Shown here: one piece after another, positions 1 to 5,564 of the stretch
Numbering within the stretch: the first letter of the stretch is position 1
Layout of the letters: each line of letters opens with the position of its first letter
Source: Burkholderiaceae bacterium
GTDB taxonomy: Bacteria > Pseudomonadota > Gammaproteobacteria > Burkholderiales > Burkholderiaceae_C
Direction of reading: 5' to 3'
DNA: 5,564 nucleotides
NCBI GenBank assembly: GCA_017853735.1
Contig: JAFMJA010000185.1
Coordinates: 1 to 5,564, forward strand
Made by a program: the position numbers and the translations under genes
The notes under the pieces: model-generated
Database searches by the model: none
What the model saw: only the letters and a program-made list of their open reading frames with translations
What the model was told of the DNA's origin: nothing

Positions 1-851
1 GCGCCAATCGGCTGGTACCCTCCTCCCAAGCCCTTGGCAATGGCCATGAGATCGGGGGCCACATCCTCCTGTGTGCAGGCATGCAGGCTACCCGTGCGAC
101 CCATGCCACACATGACCTCGTCAAGAATTAGCAAAATTCCATGGCGGTCGCACAAGCTACGAACACCCTTGAGATAGCCCGGCACAGGCATGAGCACCCC
201 AGCGGTGGCCCCGCCGATGGTCTCGGCCACAAAGGCAATGACATTTTCTGGCCCCAGTTCTTGGATTGCCTGTTCCAGCTCCAACAGCAAACGCTGCCCA
301 TACTGCTCGGGTGTTTCTTCAGGCCACTGCCCGCGATAGGCGTAGCAGGCAGAGACGTGCTTGACATGAATCAACAGGGGATCAAACTGGGCGCGACGCC
401 ATTCATTGCCACCTACCGCCAGTGCGCCCAGGGTATTGCCGTGATAACTCTGTTGCCGGGCGATGAAGTAGCGCCGTTGAGGCTGGCCAATTTCAACGAA
501 ATATTGGCGTGCCATTTTGAGGGCCGCTTCCATGGCTTCACTTCCCCCACTGACAAAATAGACATGGCTCATGCCTGGCGGGGCGGTATCAATCAGAAAA
601 TCCGCCAGCTGTTCAGCGGGCTCTGTGGTGAAGAAACTGGTGTGGGCATAGGCCAGCTGGTTGATCTGTTGATGCATGGCCGCCAAGACATCCGGATGGC
701 CATGTCCCAGACAAGAGACAGCAGCGCCTCCGGACCCATCCAGATAGCGCTTGCCATCCACATCGATCAGGTAAGGACCTTGTCCTGCAACTGCCCGTGG
801 GGGAAGCGTATTCAGATAGCGGTGCAGGACATGGGTTTCACGAAACGGCAT
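1..851 (-). CDS. class III PLP-dependent aminotransferase (aspartate aminotransferase family), C-terminus cut by window edge
   Basis: Cytosolic transaminase that moves an amino group from an amino donor to an oxo acid using pyridoxal phosphate; the substrate is not readable. The first 283 codons are present and the frame is open to the left edge. Visible class III marks are SGGSEA at residues 101-106 (cofactor phosphate contact), SYHGNT at 135-140 (aromatic/His stacking on the PLP ring), LILDEV at 241-246 with Asp244 (pyridine nitrogen contact), and AIAKGLGGG with Lys273 as the Schiff-base lysine. Family members run about 430-460 residues, so roughly 150-180 residues lie outside. The ATG at 851 is the first start after an in-frame TAA about ten codons upstream, which makes it firm, although the ribosome site is weak. 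It lies 35 bases downstream of the RpiR regulator on the same strand, so the two are probably co-transcribed. Homologues are usually just called 'aspartate aminotransferase family'; omega-amino acid or polyamine substrates are possible. The family is certain, the substrate open. Confidence 0.95.
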   Translation of the reverse strand, partial: MPFRETHVLHRYLNTLPPRAVAGQGPYLIDVDGKRYLDGSGGAAVSCLGHGHPDVLAAMHQQINQLAYAHTSFFTTEPAEQLADFLIDTAPPGMSHVYFVSGGSEAMEAALKMARQYFVEIGQPQRRYFIARQQSYHGNTLGALAVGGNEWRRAQFDPLLIHVKHVSACYAYRGQWPEETPEQYGQRLLLELEQAIQELGPENVIAFVAETIGGATAGVLMPVPGYLKGVRSLCDRHGILLILDEVMCGMGRTGSLHACTQEDVAPDLMAIAKGLGGGYQPIG

Positions 852-886
852 AAGTTCTTGTCTTGAGTTGTCTGATTAAATGGCGC

Positions 887-1774
887 TCAGTAGCTGGGAA
901 GCCGGTCCACATAGGCCTGCATTTTCTGCAGCCGTTGCAGGTTTTCACGCAAATGAAGCTTGGTTGCCTCTCCACCGCGTATTTCGATCATGGCGATCAA
1001 CTCTTCGGCCAGAGCCAATGCGCCGGTCATGGAATGAAAGAATGCGGGTGAGTCAGCCTCAAGCACCAAGGTCTGGGCAGCACATTGGCCCAGCGGACCC
1101 AGTTCAGAGTCGGTCAGGGCCAGTACACCCACTCCCTTTTGGGCTGCTTGCTGGGCCAATTCAATCGTTTGCCGGGTATAGGGGGGGAGACTGACTACTA
1201 CCAGCAGGTCTTCAGGGCCTAAACGCCAGATCTGATCGGCTATGGTGCCGGCCTGGTTGTTGACCAGACTGGTATGCGGCAACAGCAATTGGCAGCTGTA
1301 TTGCAGATGAAACGCGATGCCGTAACTTGCACGCTGGCCCAGAAACAACACGGATCGAGCTTTTAATATCCGGTCTGCCGCGTTGGCCAAGTCCTGCTCT
1401 GAATTGCGACGCAGCACCGCTGAGACATTTTTGAGCTGGGCTTTTGTCAGCTCGCCCAGATCATTTCCCGAGGTCAGCGGGCTTGGATGGCTTCGGCTGG
1501 CGCGCAAGGAAAAATCTTCACCGGCAGATCGAACCAACTCGTCCTGCAAGATCTGGCGCATTTCTTCGTAGCCGGTGTAGCCCAGCGCTCGCGCCAGCCT
1601 GGTCATGGTGACAGGCAACACGCCAGCGGCTATCGCACTGCGACGCATGGACTGAACGCTCAACTCTGCAGGGTGTGCACTGACCCAACGAGCGGCCCGC
1701 GCCAATTCGGGGCTTAATGCAGTTATGCTGTCACGAACGCGTTGCGCAACCGCCTTGTCCTGAGGCTTATTCAT
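887..1774 (-). CDS. MurR/RpiR family transcriptional regulator (HTH + SIS domains)
   Basis: DNA-binding regulator of 295 residues, the usual RpiR length. The N-terminal HTH_6 domain covers about residues 8-85; its helix-turn-helix region is 'AIAAGVLPVTMTRLARALGY' (47-66), matching the family pattern in which the recognition helix follows 'GV-P-T'. A SIS domain follows at about 130-260, beginning 'SVLFLGQRAS' (141-150) and containing 'ALTDSELGPL' (219-228). SIS domains of this family normally bind a phosphosugar or similar small effector. The second SIS loop reads SLPPYT (195-200) instead of the usual S-x-S-G-x-T, so the effector may not be a sugar phosphate. The ATG at 1774 was chosen over an upstream TTG at 1864 because the 30 extra codons are AT-rich, lie in the intergenic region and fall outside the domain. 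No strong ribosome site is visible. It is divergent from the alcohol dehydrogenase and upstream of the aminotransferase, so it is probably their local regulator (inference). Confidence 0.93.
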   Translation of the reverse strand: MNKPQDKAVAQRVRDSITALSPELARAARWVSAHPAELSVQSMRRSAIAAGVLPVTMTRLARALGYTGYEEMRQILQDELVRSAGEDFSLRASRSHPSPLTSGNDLGELTKAQLKNVSAVLRRNSEQDLANAADRILKARSVLFLGQRASYGIAFHLQYSCQLLLPHTSLVNNQAGTIADQIWRLGPEDLLVVVSLPPYTRQTIELAQQAAQKGVGVLALTDSELGPLGQCAAQTLVLEADSPAFFHSMTGALALAEELIAMIEIRGGEATKLHLRENLQRLQKMQAYVDRLPSY

Positions 1775-1813
1775 GAAAATATGATTTATTTGTATCTTTT
1801 TCTTAAAACGATT

Positions 1814-1832
1814 CAATTGTAACCACAAATTG
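1814..1832. promoter_or_regulatory. candidate operator: imperfect inverted repeat
   Basis: The sequence CAATTGTaaccACAAATTG has a perfect TTGT-N4-ACAA core (1817-1828). Allowing one extra A in the right arm, the arms extend to CAATTGT / ACAAATTG. It lies in the divergent region and overlaps the tentative -35 element of the regulator gene, where a repressor would block its own transcription. RpiR proteins bind short AT-rich inverted repeats, so this is a candidate site, but a repeat of this strength in AT-rich DNA can arise by chance. Confidence 0.3.
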
Positions 1833-1914
1833 CCCGTCCAACATCTATTTATTCCAGCAGCCAAAATGGTCTGTGAGGAAAACAGCTTTCAAACCACCCG
1901 ATCACTACTTTTAC

Positions 1915-1918
1915 AAGG
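1915..1918 (+). promoter_or_regulatory. ribosome binding site of the iron alcohol dehydrogenase gene
   Basis: AAGG ends nine bases before the ATG at 1928 and fits a modest Shine-Dalgarno site. It supports the 1928 start, since no other start with a better site is seen nearby. Confidence 0.5.
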
Positions 1919-1927
1919 CAATAAAAA

Positions 1928-3076
1928 ATGTCCCTGATCTACTACATCACCCAGGTTCAGTTTGACTTTGGCGCCCTCCAGCTACTGCGACAGGAGTGCG
2001 AGCGCAGTGGAATTACCCGCCCCCTGATCGTGACCGACCCCGGGGTGGTGGCTGCCGGCATCGTTGATCAGGCTTTGCGCGCCCTGGCAAACCAAGCGGG
2101 CACCCATAGCGCAGTTGTTTTTGACCAGACACCGTCCAATCCCACCGAAGCCGCAGTTCGCGCTGCGGCCAATATGTACAAGCAGCAAGGCTGCGATGGC
2201 TTGATTGCAGTAGGCGGCGGCAGCGCCATTGACTGCGCCAAAGGGGTAGCGATTGCCGCAACCCATGAAGGCCCTCTCAAAACCTACGCCACCATCGAGG
2301 GCGGCTCAGCCAAAATCAGCGAGCGTGTGGCCCCTCTGATCGCCGTACCCACCACCGCTGGAACTGGCAGCGAGGTGGCCCGCGGTGCGATCATCATTGT
2401 GGACGATGGCCGAAAGTTGGGCTTCCACTCCTGGCATCTGGTGCCCAAGACTGCGATCTGCGACCCGGAATTGACCCTCGGACTTCCTGCCAAGCTCACA
2501 GCAGCCACTGGCATGGACGCCATCGCTCACTGTATGGAAACTTTCATGTCGGCAGCTTTCAATCCACCCGCCGATGGCATCGCCCTCGATGGTCTGCGCC
2601 GGGCCTGGGAAAACATTGAACGCGCCACCCAGAATGGCTCGGATCGCGAGGCGCGGCTCAACCTGATGAGCGCCTCCATGCAAGGTGCCATGGCCTTTCA
2701 GAAAGGACTGGGATGCGTACACTCCCTCAGCCACAGCCTGGGCGGGGTCGATCCGAGACTGCACCATGGCACCCTCAATGCCATGTTCTTGCCCGCAGTC
2801 GTTGCCTTCAATGCCGGGGCAGAGTCCATCCAAAAGGAAAGCCGCCTGCTGCGCATGGCCAAGACCATGAACCTGGACAGCGCGTCAGACCTGGGGGAAG
2901 CCATTCAGGACATGAACCGCCGCCTGGGCCTGCCCTCTGGCTTGCGCGCGATGGGAGTGAGCGAACAGCAATTTGATGCAGTCATCACCGGCGCTATGGC
3001 CGACCATTGCCATAAAACCAACCCCAGATTGGCATCCGCGGACGACTACCGGTCGATGCTGGCACAGGCGATGTGA
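1928..3076 (+). CDS. group III iron-containing alcohol dehydrogenase
   Basis: Cytosolic NAD(P)-dependent oxidoreductase that interconverts an alcohol and an aldehyde; 382 residues, the normal family length, complete. The N-terminal half is the dinucleotide-binding domain with GGGSAIDCAKG (96-106) and PTTAGTGSE (141-149). The C-terminal helical domain carries the metal site: by analogy with FucO the ligands are Asp197 and His201 in GMDAIAH (195-201), His265 in CVHSLSH, and His280 in LHHG; His269 is the conserved extra active-site histidine. All four ligands are present, so the enzyme should be active with Fe2+ or a similar metal. The C-terminal 'CHKTNPR' (361-367) is also typical of the family. 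It starts with ATG behind a modest AAGG site. It is divergent from the RpiR/aminotransferase pair, which suggests that it handles the aldehyde made by transamination (for example a semialdehyde to a hydroxy acid). 4-hydroxybutyrate dehydrogenase, phosphonoacetaldehyde reductase and maleylacetate reductase-like roles cannot be separated here. Confidence 0.95.
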   Translation: MSLIYYITQVQFDFGALQLLRQECERSGITRPLIVTDPGVVAAGIVDQALRALANQAGTHSAVVFDQTPSNPTEAAVRAAANMYKQQGCDGLIAVGGGSAIDCAKGVAIAATHEGPLKTYATIEGGSAKISERVAPLIAVPTTAGTGSEVARGAIIIVDDGRKLGFHSWHLVPKTAICDPELTLGLPAKLTAATGMDAIAHCMETFMSAAFNPPADGIALDGLRRAWENIERATQNGSDREARLNLMSASMQGAMAFQKGLGCVHSLSHSLGGVDPRLHHGTLNAMFLPAVVAFNAGAESIQKESRLLRMAKTMNLDSASDLGEAIQDMNRRLGLPSGLRAMGVSEQQFDAVITGAMADHCHKTNPRLASADDYRSMLAQAM

Positions 3077-3079
3077 GAC

Positions 3080-3280
3080 CTACTCATCCAGAAAACCACC
3101 GCGGTAGAAACTCCAGGCGGTGCCGTCGTGCAGATAAAAAAAGCCGTCCGCGCATAAATCCTTGCCAGGAAAGTATTCGCGGTAGGCCTTGGGTATCAAC
3201 CGTTCGAGTTGCGTGTCTGACAATTGCTCAAATTCATCGGGCGTGATCGGTCGTCCGACCCGGGGCTTGAAAGACTCCAT
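3080..3280 (-). CDS. small conserved-looking hypothetical protein (66 aa) downstream of Rieske gene
   Basis: I do not recognise this protein. It has 66 residues, starts with ATG at 3280 and ends with TAG. No signal peptide or membrane segment is visible, so it is probably cytosolic. The first half is charged and likely helical ('TPDEFEQLSDTQLERLIP', 13-30). The second half is rich in aromatic residues (FFY at 47-49, WSFY at 56-59, GGF at 61-63) and has a single Cys43, with no metal-binding pair. The start lies 18 bases after the stop of the Rieske gene; a GAAGGG stretch overlaps that stop, about 14 bases from the ATG, rather far for an ideal ribosome site. The spacing suggests one transcript with the Rieske gene and perhaps translational coupling. 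It fills the space between two confident genes with an unbroken frame and a plausible globular composition, which is the main reason to believe it. It ends three bases from the end of the alcohol dehydrogenase gene, tail to tail. Confidence 0.65.
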   Translation of the reverse strand: MESFKPRVGRPITPDEFEQLSDTQLERLIPKAYREYFPGKDLCADGFFYLHDGTAWSFYRGGFLDE

Positions 3281-3298
3281 GAAGATTGCTTCAGCCCT

Positions 3299-4003
3299 TC
3301 AGCACTGAATAGTGTTGCGGCAAAACTTGTCCAGTTCGCGCACCGCAGCTTGGCCATGCACTGCCTGCTTGGCTTTGGGGCCCACATCCAGGCTGAGTTT
3401 GAACTCGTACTTGCGAAAAAACTCTTCAAAGAGTTCACCGCCTAGCGTGGCCCAGGCGGTCAGGGTATCGTTTTTCGGATCATGTTCCAGCAGCACTGCG
3501 CACAGCGGTTGTCTGGCTGGACCACCCAAAACCCGTGCGCCCTGGGCCGGATCGTACTGGCTATGGTCTGCACAGCAATGAATCAGGTTATCGGCCAGAC
3601 CCTTGCCAGCTTTGGTCTTGCGAAAGCTGATAAAACTGACCTGCTGGGTGGGATAGACCAGCTGATGGGCACAGATGGCTGAAAACGCGACGATCGATCT
3701 TTCCGGGCCTGCGCCACCGGGCCAGAGATAGGACGACTTGCCCTCTGTGCTCAAGGATTGAGCCTGGGTCGGCTTACCCAGGTTGAGCAAGAAGACCGGG
3801 GTAGCCTCGAAGGGGTAATGAAACACATAATTGGTTTGTGCCTTGAGCTGACTGGCGCGCAAAGCTGAGCCTCGTTCGTCGGTCAACAGAACCCTTGCAT
3901 AAGGGTGAGGCTTGGCATCAGCTGCCAGCGCGGGCAATGCCATGGATGCCGTAATGCAGGCCAGGCCAGTAGAACAGGTCTCCACAAACTCACGACGATC
4001 CAT
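3299..4003 (-). CDS. Tat-exported Rieske [2Fe-2S] protein
   Basis: A 234-residue protein predicted to fold in the cytoplasm, receive a Rieske cluster and cross the inner membrane by the Tat pathway. The N-terminus has twin arginines (DRREFV, residues 2-7), a mild hydrophobic stretch (about 11-27) and an Ala-rich end (LPALAADA, 23-30) where cleavage, or retention as an anchor, could occur. Cluster ligands are Cys111 and His113 in CAH and Cys144 and His147 in CADH, followed by SQYDP. 'GPARQPL' (161-167) fits the Pro loop that covers the cluster in Rieske proteins. The extra cysteine pair forming a disulfide in bc1-type Rieske proteins is absent: box I has none and box II has Cys143 just before the ligand instead. 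No bc1 cytochrome genes are adjacent, so this is likely a stand-alone periplasmic electron carrier or oxidoreductase subunit; partner unknown. The ATG at 4003 is chosen over a TTG at 4030 because GGGAG lies five bases before it and the twin arginines then sit at the extreme N-terminus. Confidence 0.88.
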   Translation of the reverse strand: MDRREFVETCSTGLACITASMALPALAADAKPHPYARVLLTDERGSALRASQLKAQTNYVFHYPFEATPVFLLNLGKPTQAQSLSTEGKSSYLWPGGAGPERSIVAFSAICAHQLVYPTQQVSFISFRKTKAGKGLADNLIHCCADHSQYDPAQGARVLGGPARQPLCAVLLEHDPKNDTLTAWATLGGELFEEFFRKYEFKLSLDVGPKAKQAVHGQAAVRELDKFCRNTIQC

Positions 4004-4008
4004 GCATG

Positions 4009-4013
4009 CTCCC
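4009..4013 (-). promoter_or_regulatory. ribosome binding site of the Rieske gene, deciding its start
   Basis: On the minus strand GGGAG is followed by five bases and the ATG at 4003. It places the start at MDRREF rather than at the TTG nine codons upstream. A second ATG at 4007 overlaps but is in another frame. Confidence 0.7.
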
Positions 4014-4030
4014 GTTGGTATTGGGTTCAA

Positions 4031-4058
4031 TTTATCCGCAGCGCTTGCACGCTGTCAA
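4031..4058 (-). promoter_or_regulatory. sigma70-type promoter for the Rieske / 66-residue protein transcript
   Basis: On the minus strand a perfect -35 hexamer TTGACA (4053-4058) is followed after 16 bases by GATAAA (4031-4036), which matches four of six bases of the -10 consensus. Transcription would begin near 4024, giving a leader of about 20 bases that contains the GGGAG site. The position just after hrpA and just before the Rieske start is right, so the pair probably has its own promoter rather than depending only on read-through from hrpA. Confidence 0.6.
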
Positions 4059-4120
4059 GGCAGATTACCCTCAGCTTGGCGCTTATGGCGCGCATTACTT
4101 GGAATTGACCGATCTTTTCA

Positions 4121-5564
4121 TCAGCCCATGAGCTGAATCCATGCCTTGTCCAGCCTTTTGAGGCTGACCGGTTGTGGCGTACGAAGCTCCTGTGCAAAAA
4201 AACTCACCCGCAATTCCTCCAGCATCCAGCGAAATTCCTGCAAACGGCCATCGGCCAAGCCTTTGCGTTCGGCCACCAGGCGCCAAAAACGCTGCTCCAG
4301 CGGTCGCAATTCTGCCAGTCGAGCAGCATCGCGGGCTGGGTCGGCGCGAAATTTATCCAGTCGCAGGGTCATCGCTTTGAGATAGCGCGGCAGGTGTTGC
4401 AGTTGCAGCCAGGGGGTTTGCAGTAGGAAGTTCTTGGTGAGCAGGCGTTGCAACTGCTGCGCGCAATCTGCAGTCGCCTCGGCCGCGTTTCGGGTGTCCT
4501 TGATTTTTCGTGCTGCCTGGGCGTATTCCATCAGAATGACGCCGACCAATCGTGCAATTTCGTTGGCAATCAGGGTCAGCCGCCCTCTTCCCTCATCCAG
4601 GCGTTTTTGGAATTCGACTTGGCTGGCAGGCAAGGGCTCGATCAGGAAGGCGCGATCCATGGCCAGATCCACGATCTGGCTGCGCAACTCCTCCAGCGTG
4701 CCCAGCGGCATATAAGCCACTGCCATCCTGTTCAGGTCAGGAATATTTTTTTCCAGGTATTTGAGGGCATCCCGGATCTGCAGTGCAAACAGTCGACGCA
4801 AACCTGCACGGTGCTTGGCAAGGGCGACCTCGGGCAGGTCAAACACTTCAATGCCAACTGCATCATCTTGATCGATCAAGGCTGGATAGCCAATCAGGGT
4901 CTGTCCAGCCTGGCGAATTTCCATCAGTTCGGGCAGCACACCAAAGTCCCAGGCGGTGTAGCGTGGCGCGTCAAGCGTGGCGGATGATTCGCCATGATCT
5001 GGCCTTGCCTGGTCGCGACTGGGCTTGCTGCGGCGAGACAATGTCGGGATTTCCTGTGCGGGGCCCAGGGAGGGGGGAGTCGGATCGTCAGCTCCGGCTT
5101 GCGAGCCAGCACCAAGCAAGCCCTTGAGCCCGGCCAGGGCTTGAAATGCGCCCCGAGCCTGGGGACCCAGTTCTGCCTTGAGCGATCCCAGGTTGCGTCC
5201 GTGGCCCAGTTGCCGGCCATGTTCATCCACCACCCGAAAATTCATGAACAGGTGCGGGTTCAGCATGTCCAGCTTGAAGTCGGCACGCTTGACATCCAGG
5301 CTGGTGATGTTGCGCACCTCTTTGAGCAAAACATCGGTCAGACTGCCTCGTCCAAACTGATCAGCCTGCACCAGTGACTGTGCCAGCCGCTCGGCTGAAT
5401 CCGGTAATGGAACAAAACGGCTGCGCGGTTTTTGTGGCAGGCTCTTGAGCAAGGCTTGGATCTTTTCCTTGAGCATGCCCGGCACCAGCCATTCACAGCG
5501 CTCTTCATCGACCTGGTTGAGTACAAACAGGGGCAAGGTCACGGTGACGCCGTCCTTGGGATCT
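4121..5564 (-). CDS. hrpA: ATP-dependent RNA helicase HrpA, C-terminal part (DUF3418 region), 5' end outside window
   Basis: The last 480 codons of HrpA, a cytosolic DEAH/RHA-type RNA helicase of about 1300 residues acting in mRNA and ribosome-related RNA metabolism. The helicase motor domains lie beyond the right edge; what is seen is the HrpA-specific C-terminal region (DUF3418). Recognisable blocks are 'DGVTVTLPLFVLNQV' followed by 'CEWLVPGMLKEKIQALLKSL' (5551-5440), 'YTAWDFGVLPELMEIRQAG' (about 4904-4963), 'GLRRLFALQIRDALKYLEKN' (about 4750-4810) and the ending 'LEELRVSFFAQELRTPQPVS', which parallels the E. coli HrpA end (EELRVSYFAQQLGTP). The frame reads through to the window edge, so a GTG at 5542 is an internal codon and not the start. 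Between about 4967 and 5113 the protein has a low-complexity Pro/Ser/Arg-rich linker of about 49 residues at a point where HrpA proteins vary. The gene ends with TGA; no hairpin plus T-run follows it. Confidence 0.95.
   Translation of the reverse strand, partial: DPKDGVTVTLPLFVLNQVDEERCEWLVPGMLKEKIQALLKSLPQKPRSRFVPLPDSAERLAQSLVQADQFGRGSLTDVLLKEVRNITSLDVKRADFKLDMLNPHLFMNFRVVDEHGRQLGHGRNLGSLKAELGPQARGAFQALAGLKGLLGAGSQAGADDPTPPSLGPAQEIPTLSRRSKPSRDQARPDHGESSATLDAPRYTAWDFGVLPELMEIRQAGQTLIGYPALIDQDDAVGIEVFDLPEVALAKHRAGLRRLFALQIRDALKYLEKNIPDLNRMAVAYMPLGTLEELRSQIVDLAMDRAFLIEPLPASQVEFQKRLDEGRGRLTLIANEIARLVGVILMEYAQAARKIKDTRNAAEATADCAQQLQRLLTKNFLLQTPWLQLQHLPRYLKAMTLRLDKFRADPARDAARLAELRPLEQRFWRLVAERKGLADGRLQEFRWMLEELRVSFFAQELRTPQPVSLKRLDKAWIQLMG
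4967..5113 (-). other. variable low-complexity linker inside HrpA
   Basis: About 49 residues rich in Pro, Ser, Arg, Gly and Asp, with a basic patch 'SRRSKPSRDQARPDHGE'. It interrupts two well-conserved blocks of the C-terminal region and is likely disordered. Other betaproteobacterial HrpA proteins, as I recall them, also carry a variable, mostly Ala/Pro-rich stretch here, so it is probably a tolerated linker and not a domain. The frame stays intact. Confidence 0.5.

Larger units (their letters stand above)
1775..1927. promoter_or_regulatory. divergent intergenic control region between RpiR gene and alcohol dehydrogenase gene
   Basis: This 153-base region is visibly richer in A and T than the flanking genes and must hold the promoters of both divergent transcripts. 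For the regulator, a weak sigma70-like pair can be read on the minus strand: TTGAAT (1811-1816) and TACAAA (1789-1794), 16 bases apart. It would leave a leader of only about ten bases, so it is tentative. I found no convincing -35/-10 pair for the dehydrogenase; an activator-dependent or weak promoter is possible. Confidence 0.55.

Noticed and set aside
141..866. A 241-codon open frame on the plus strand
   Set aside because: It is fully antisense to the aminotransferase, whose minus-strand frame has all the class III motifs. The plus-strand translation shows no recognisable domain and arises from the GC-rich codon pattern.
1779..1802. A possible AT-rich palindrome just before the regulator start
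   Set aside because: Only GAT...ATC and a few outer bases pair, which is expected by chance in such AT-rich sequence.
1775..1864. A longer regulator reading from a TTG at 1864
   Set aside because: The 30 extra codons are AT-rich, lie before the HTH domain and would use up the divergent promoter region. The ATG at 1774 gives the normal family length.
2306..2833. A 175-codon open frame on the minus strand
   Set aside because: It is antisense to the metal-binding half of the iron alcohol dehydrogenase and has no recognisable domain.
3098..3105. Palindrome ACCGCGGT near the convergent gene ends
   Set aside because: It lies inside codons of the 66-residue gene, has no loop and no T-run; not a terminator and probably chance.
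4004..4030. A longer Rieske protein from a TTG at 4030
   Set aside because: It has no ribosome site of its own, whereas GGGAG lies five bases before the ATG at 4003. The predicted transcription start would also lie inside the extension.
4060..4120. A possible hrpA terminator (GCGC-CATAA-GCGC hairpin)
   Set aside because: The stem is only four pairs and no T-run follows it on the minus strand.
4448..4987. A 179-codon open frame on the plus strand
   Set aside because: It is antisense to well-conserved HrpA C-terminal blocks; a shadow frame.
1..5564. tRNA, rRNA, CRISPR, insertion sequence or phage elements
   Set aside because: Nothing with the needed structure was seen: no regularly spaced repeats, no transposase motifs, no cloverleaf-like sequence; nearly every base is accounted for by six genes.

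Overview
The window looks like chromosomal DNA of a betaproteobacterium, most likely Burkholderiales and probably Alcaligenaceae (Alcaligenes/Bordetella/Achromobacter relatives). This rests on moderately high GC content and on protein wording I recognise from that group: the HrpA C-terminus, the 'IYY-TQ-QFDFGA' start of the iron alcohol dehydrogenase and the class III aminotransferase. The genus is an inference. The window is densely coding, with six genes (two cut by the window edges), no gap over 300 bases, and no RNA gene, insertion sequence, CRISPR array or obvious repeat family.

Left half (1-3076): a divergent catabolic-looking locus. On the minus strand an RpiR-family regulator (887-1774) is followed after 35 bases by a class III PLP-dependent aminotransferase (1-851, cut by the left edge). 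On the plus strand, facing away across a 153-base AT-rich intergenic region, is a group III iron-type alcohol dehydrogenase (1928-3076). The reasonable inference is that the aminotransferase turns an amino compound into an aldehyde or oxo acid, that the dehydrogenase interconverts an aldehyde and an alcohol, and that the RpiR protein controls both from the shared region. A near-palindrome there is a candidate operator. The substrate cannot be read from the sequence.

Right half (3080-5564): three genes, all on the minus strand. The last 480 codons of hrpA, an RNA helicase of the DEAH/RHA family, enter from the right edge and stop at 4121. After a 117-base gap that carries a good sigma70-type promoter comes a Tat-exported Rieske [2Fe-2S] protein (3299-4003), followed 18 bases later by an unrecognised 66-residue protein (3080-3280). 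The small gene ends 3 bases from the end of the dehydrogenase gene, so the two halves meet tail to tail with no visible terminator.

I see no clearly new large system. The least described parts are the Rieske plus 66-residue pair and the aminotransferase/RpiR/dehydrogenase divergon, whose regulator has an atypical ligand-binding loop.
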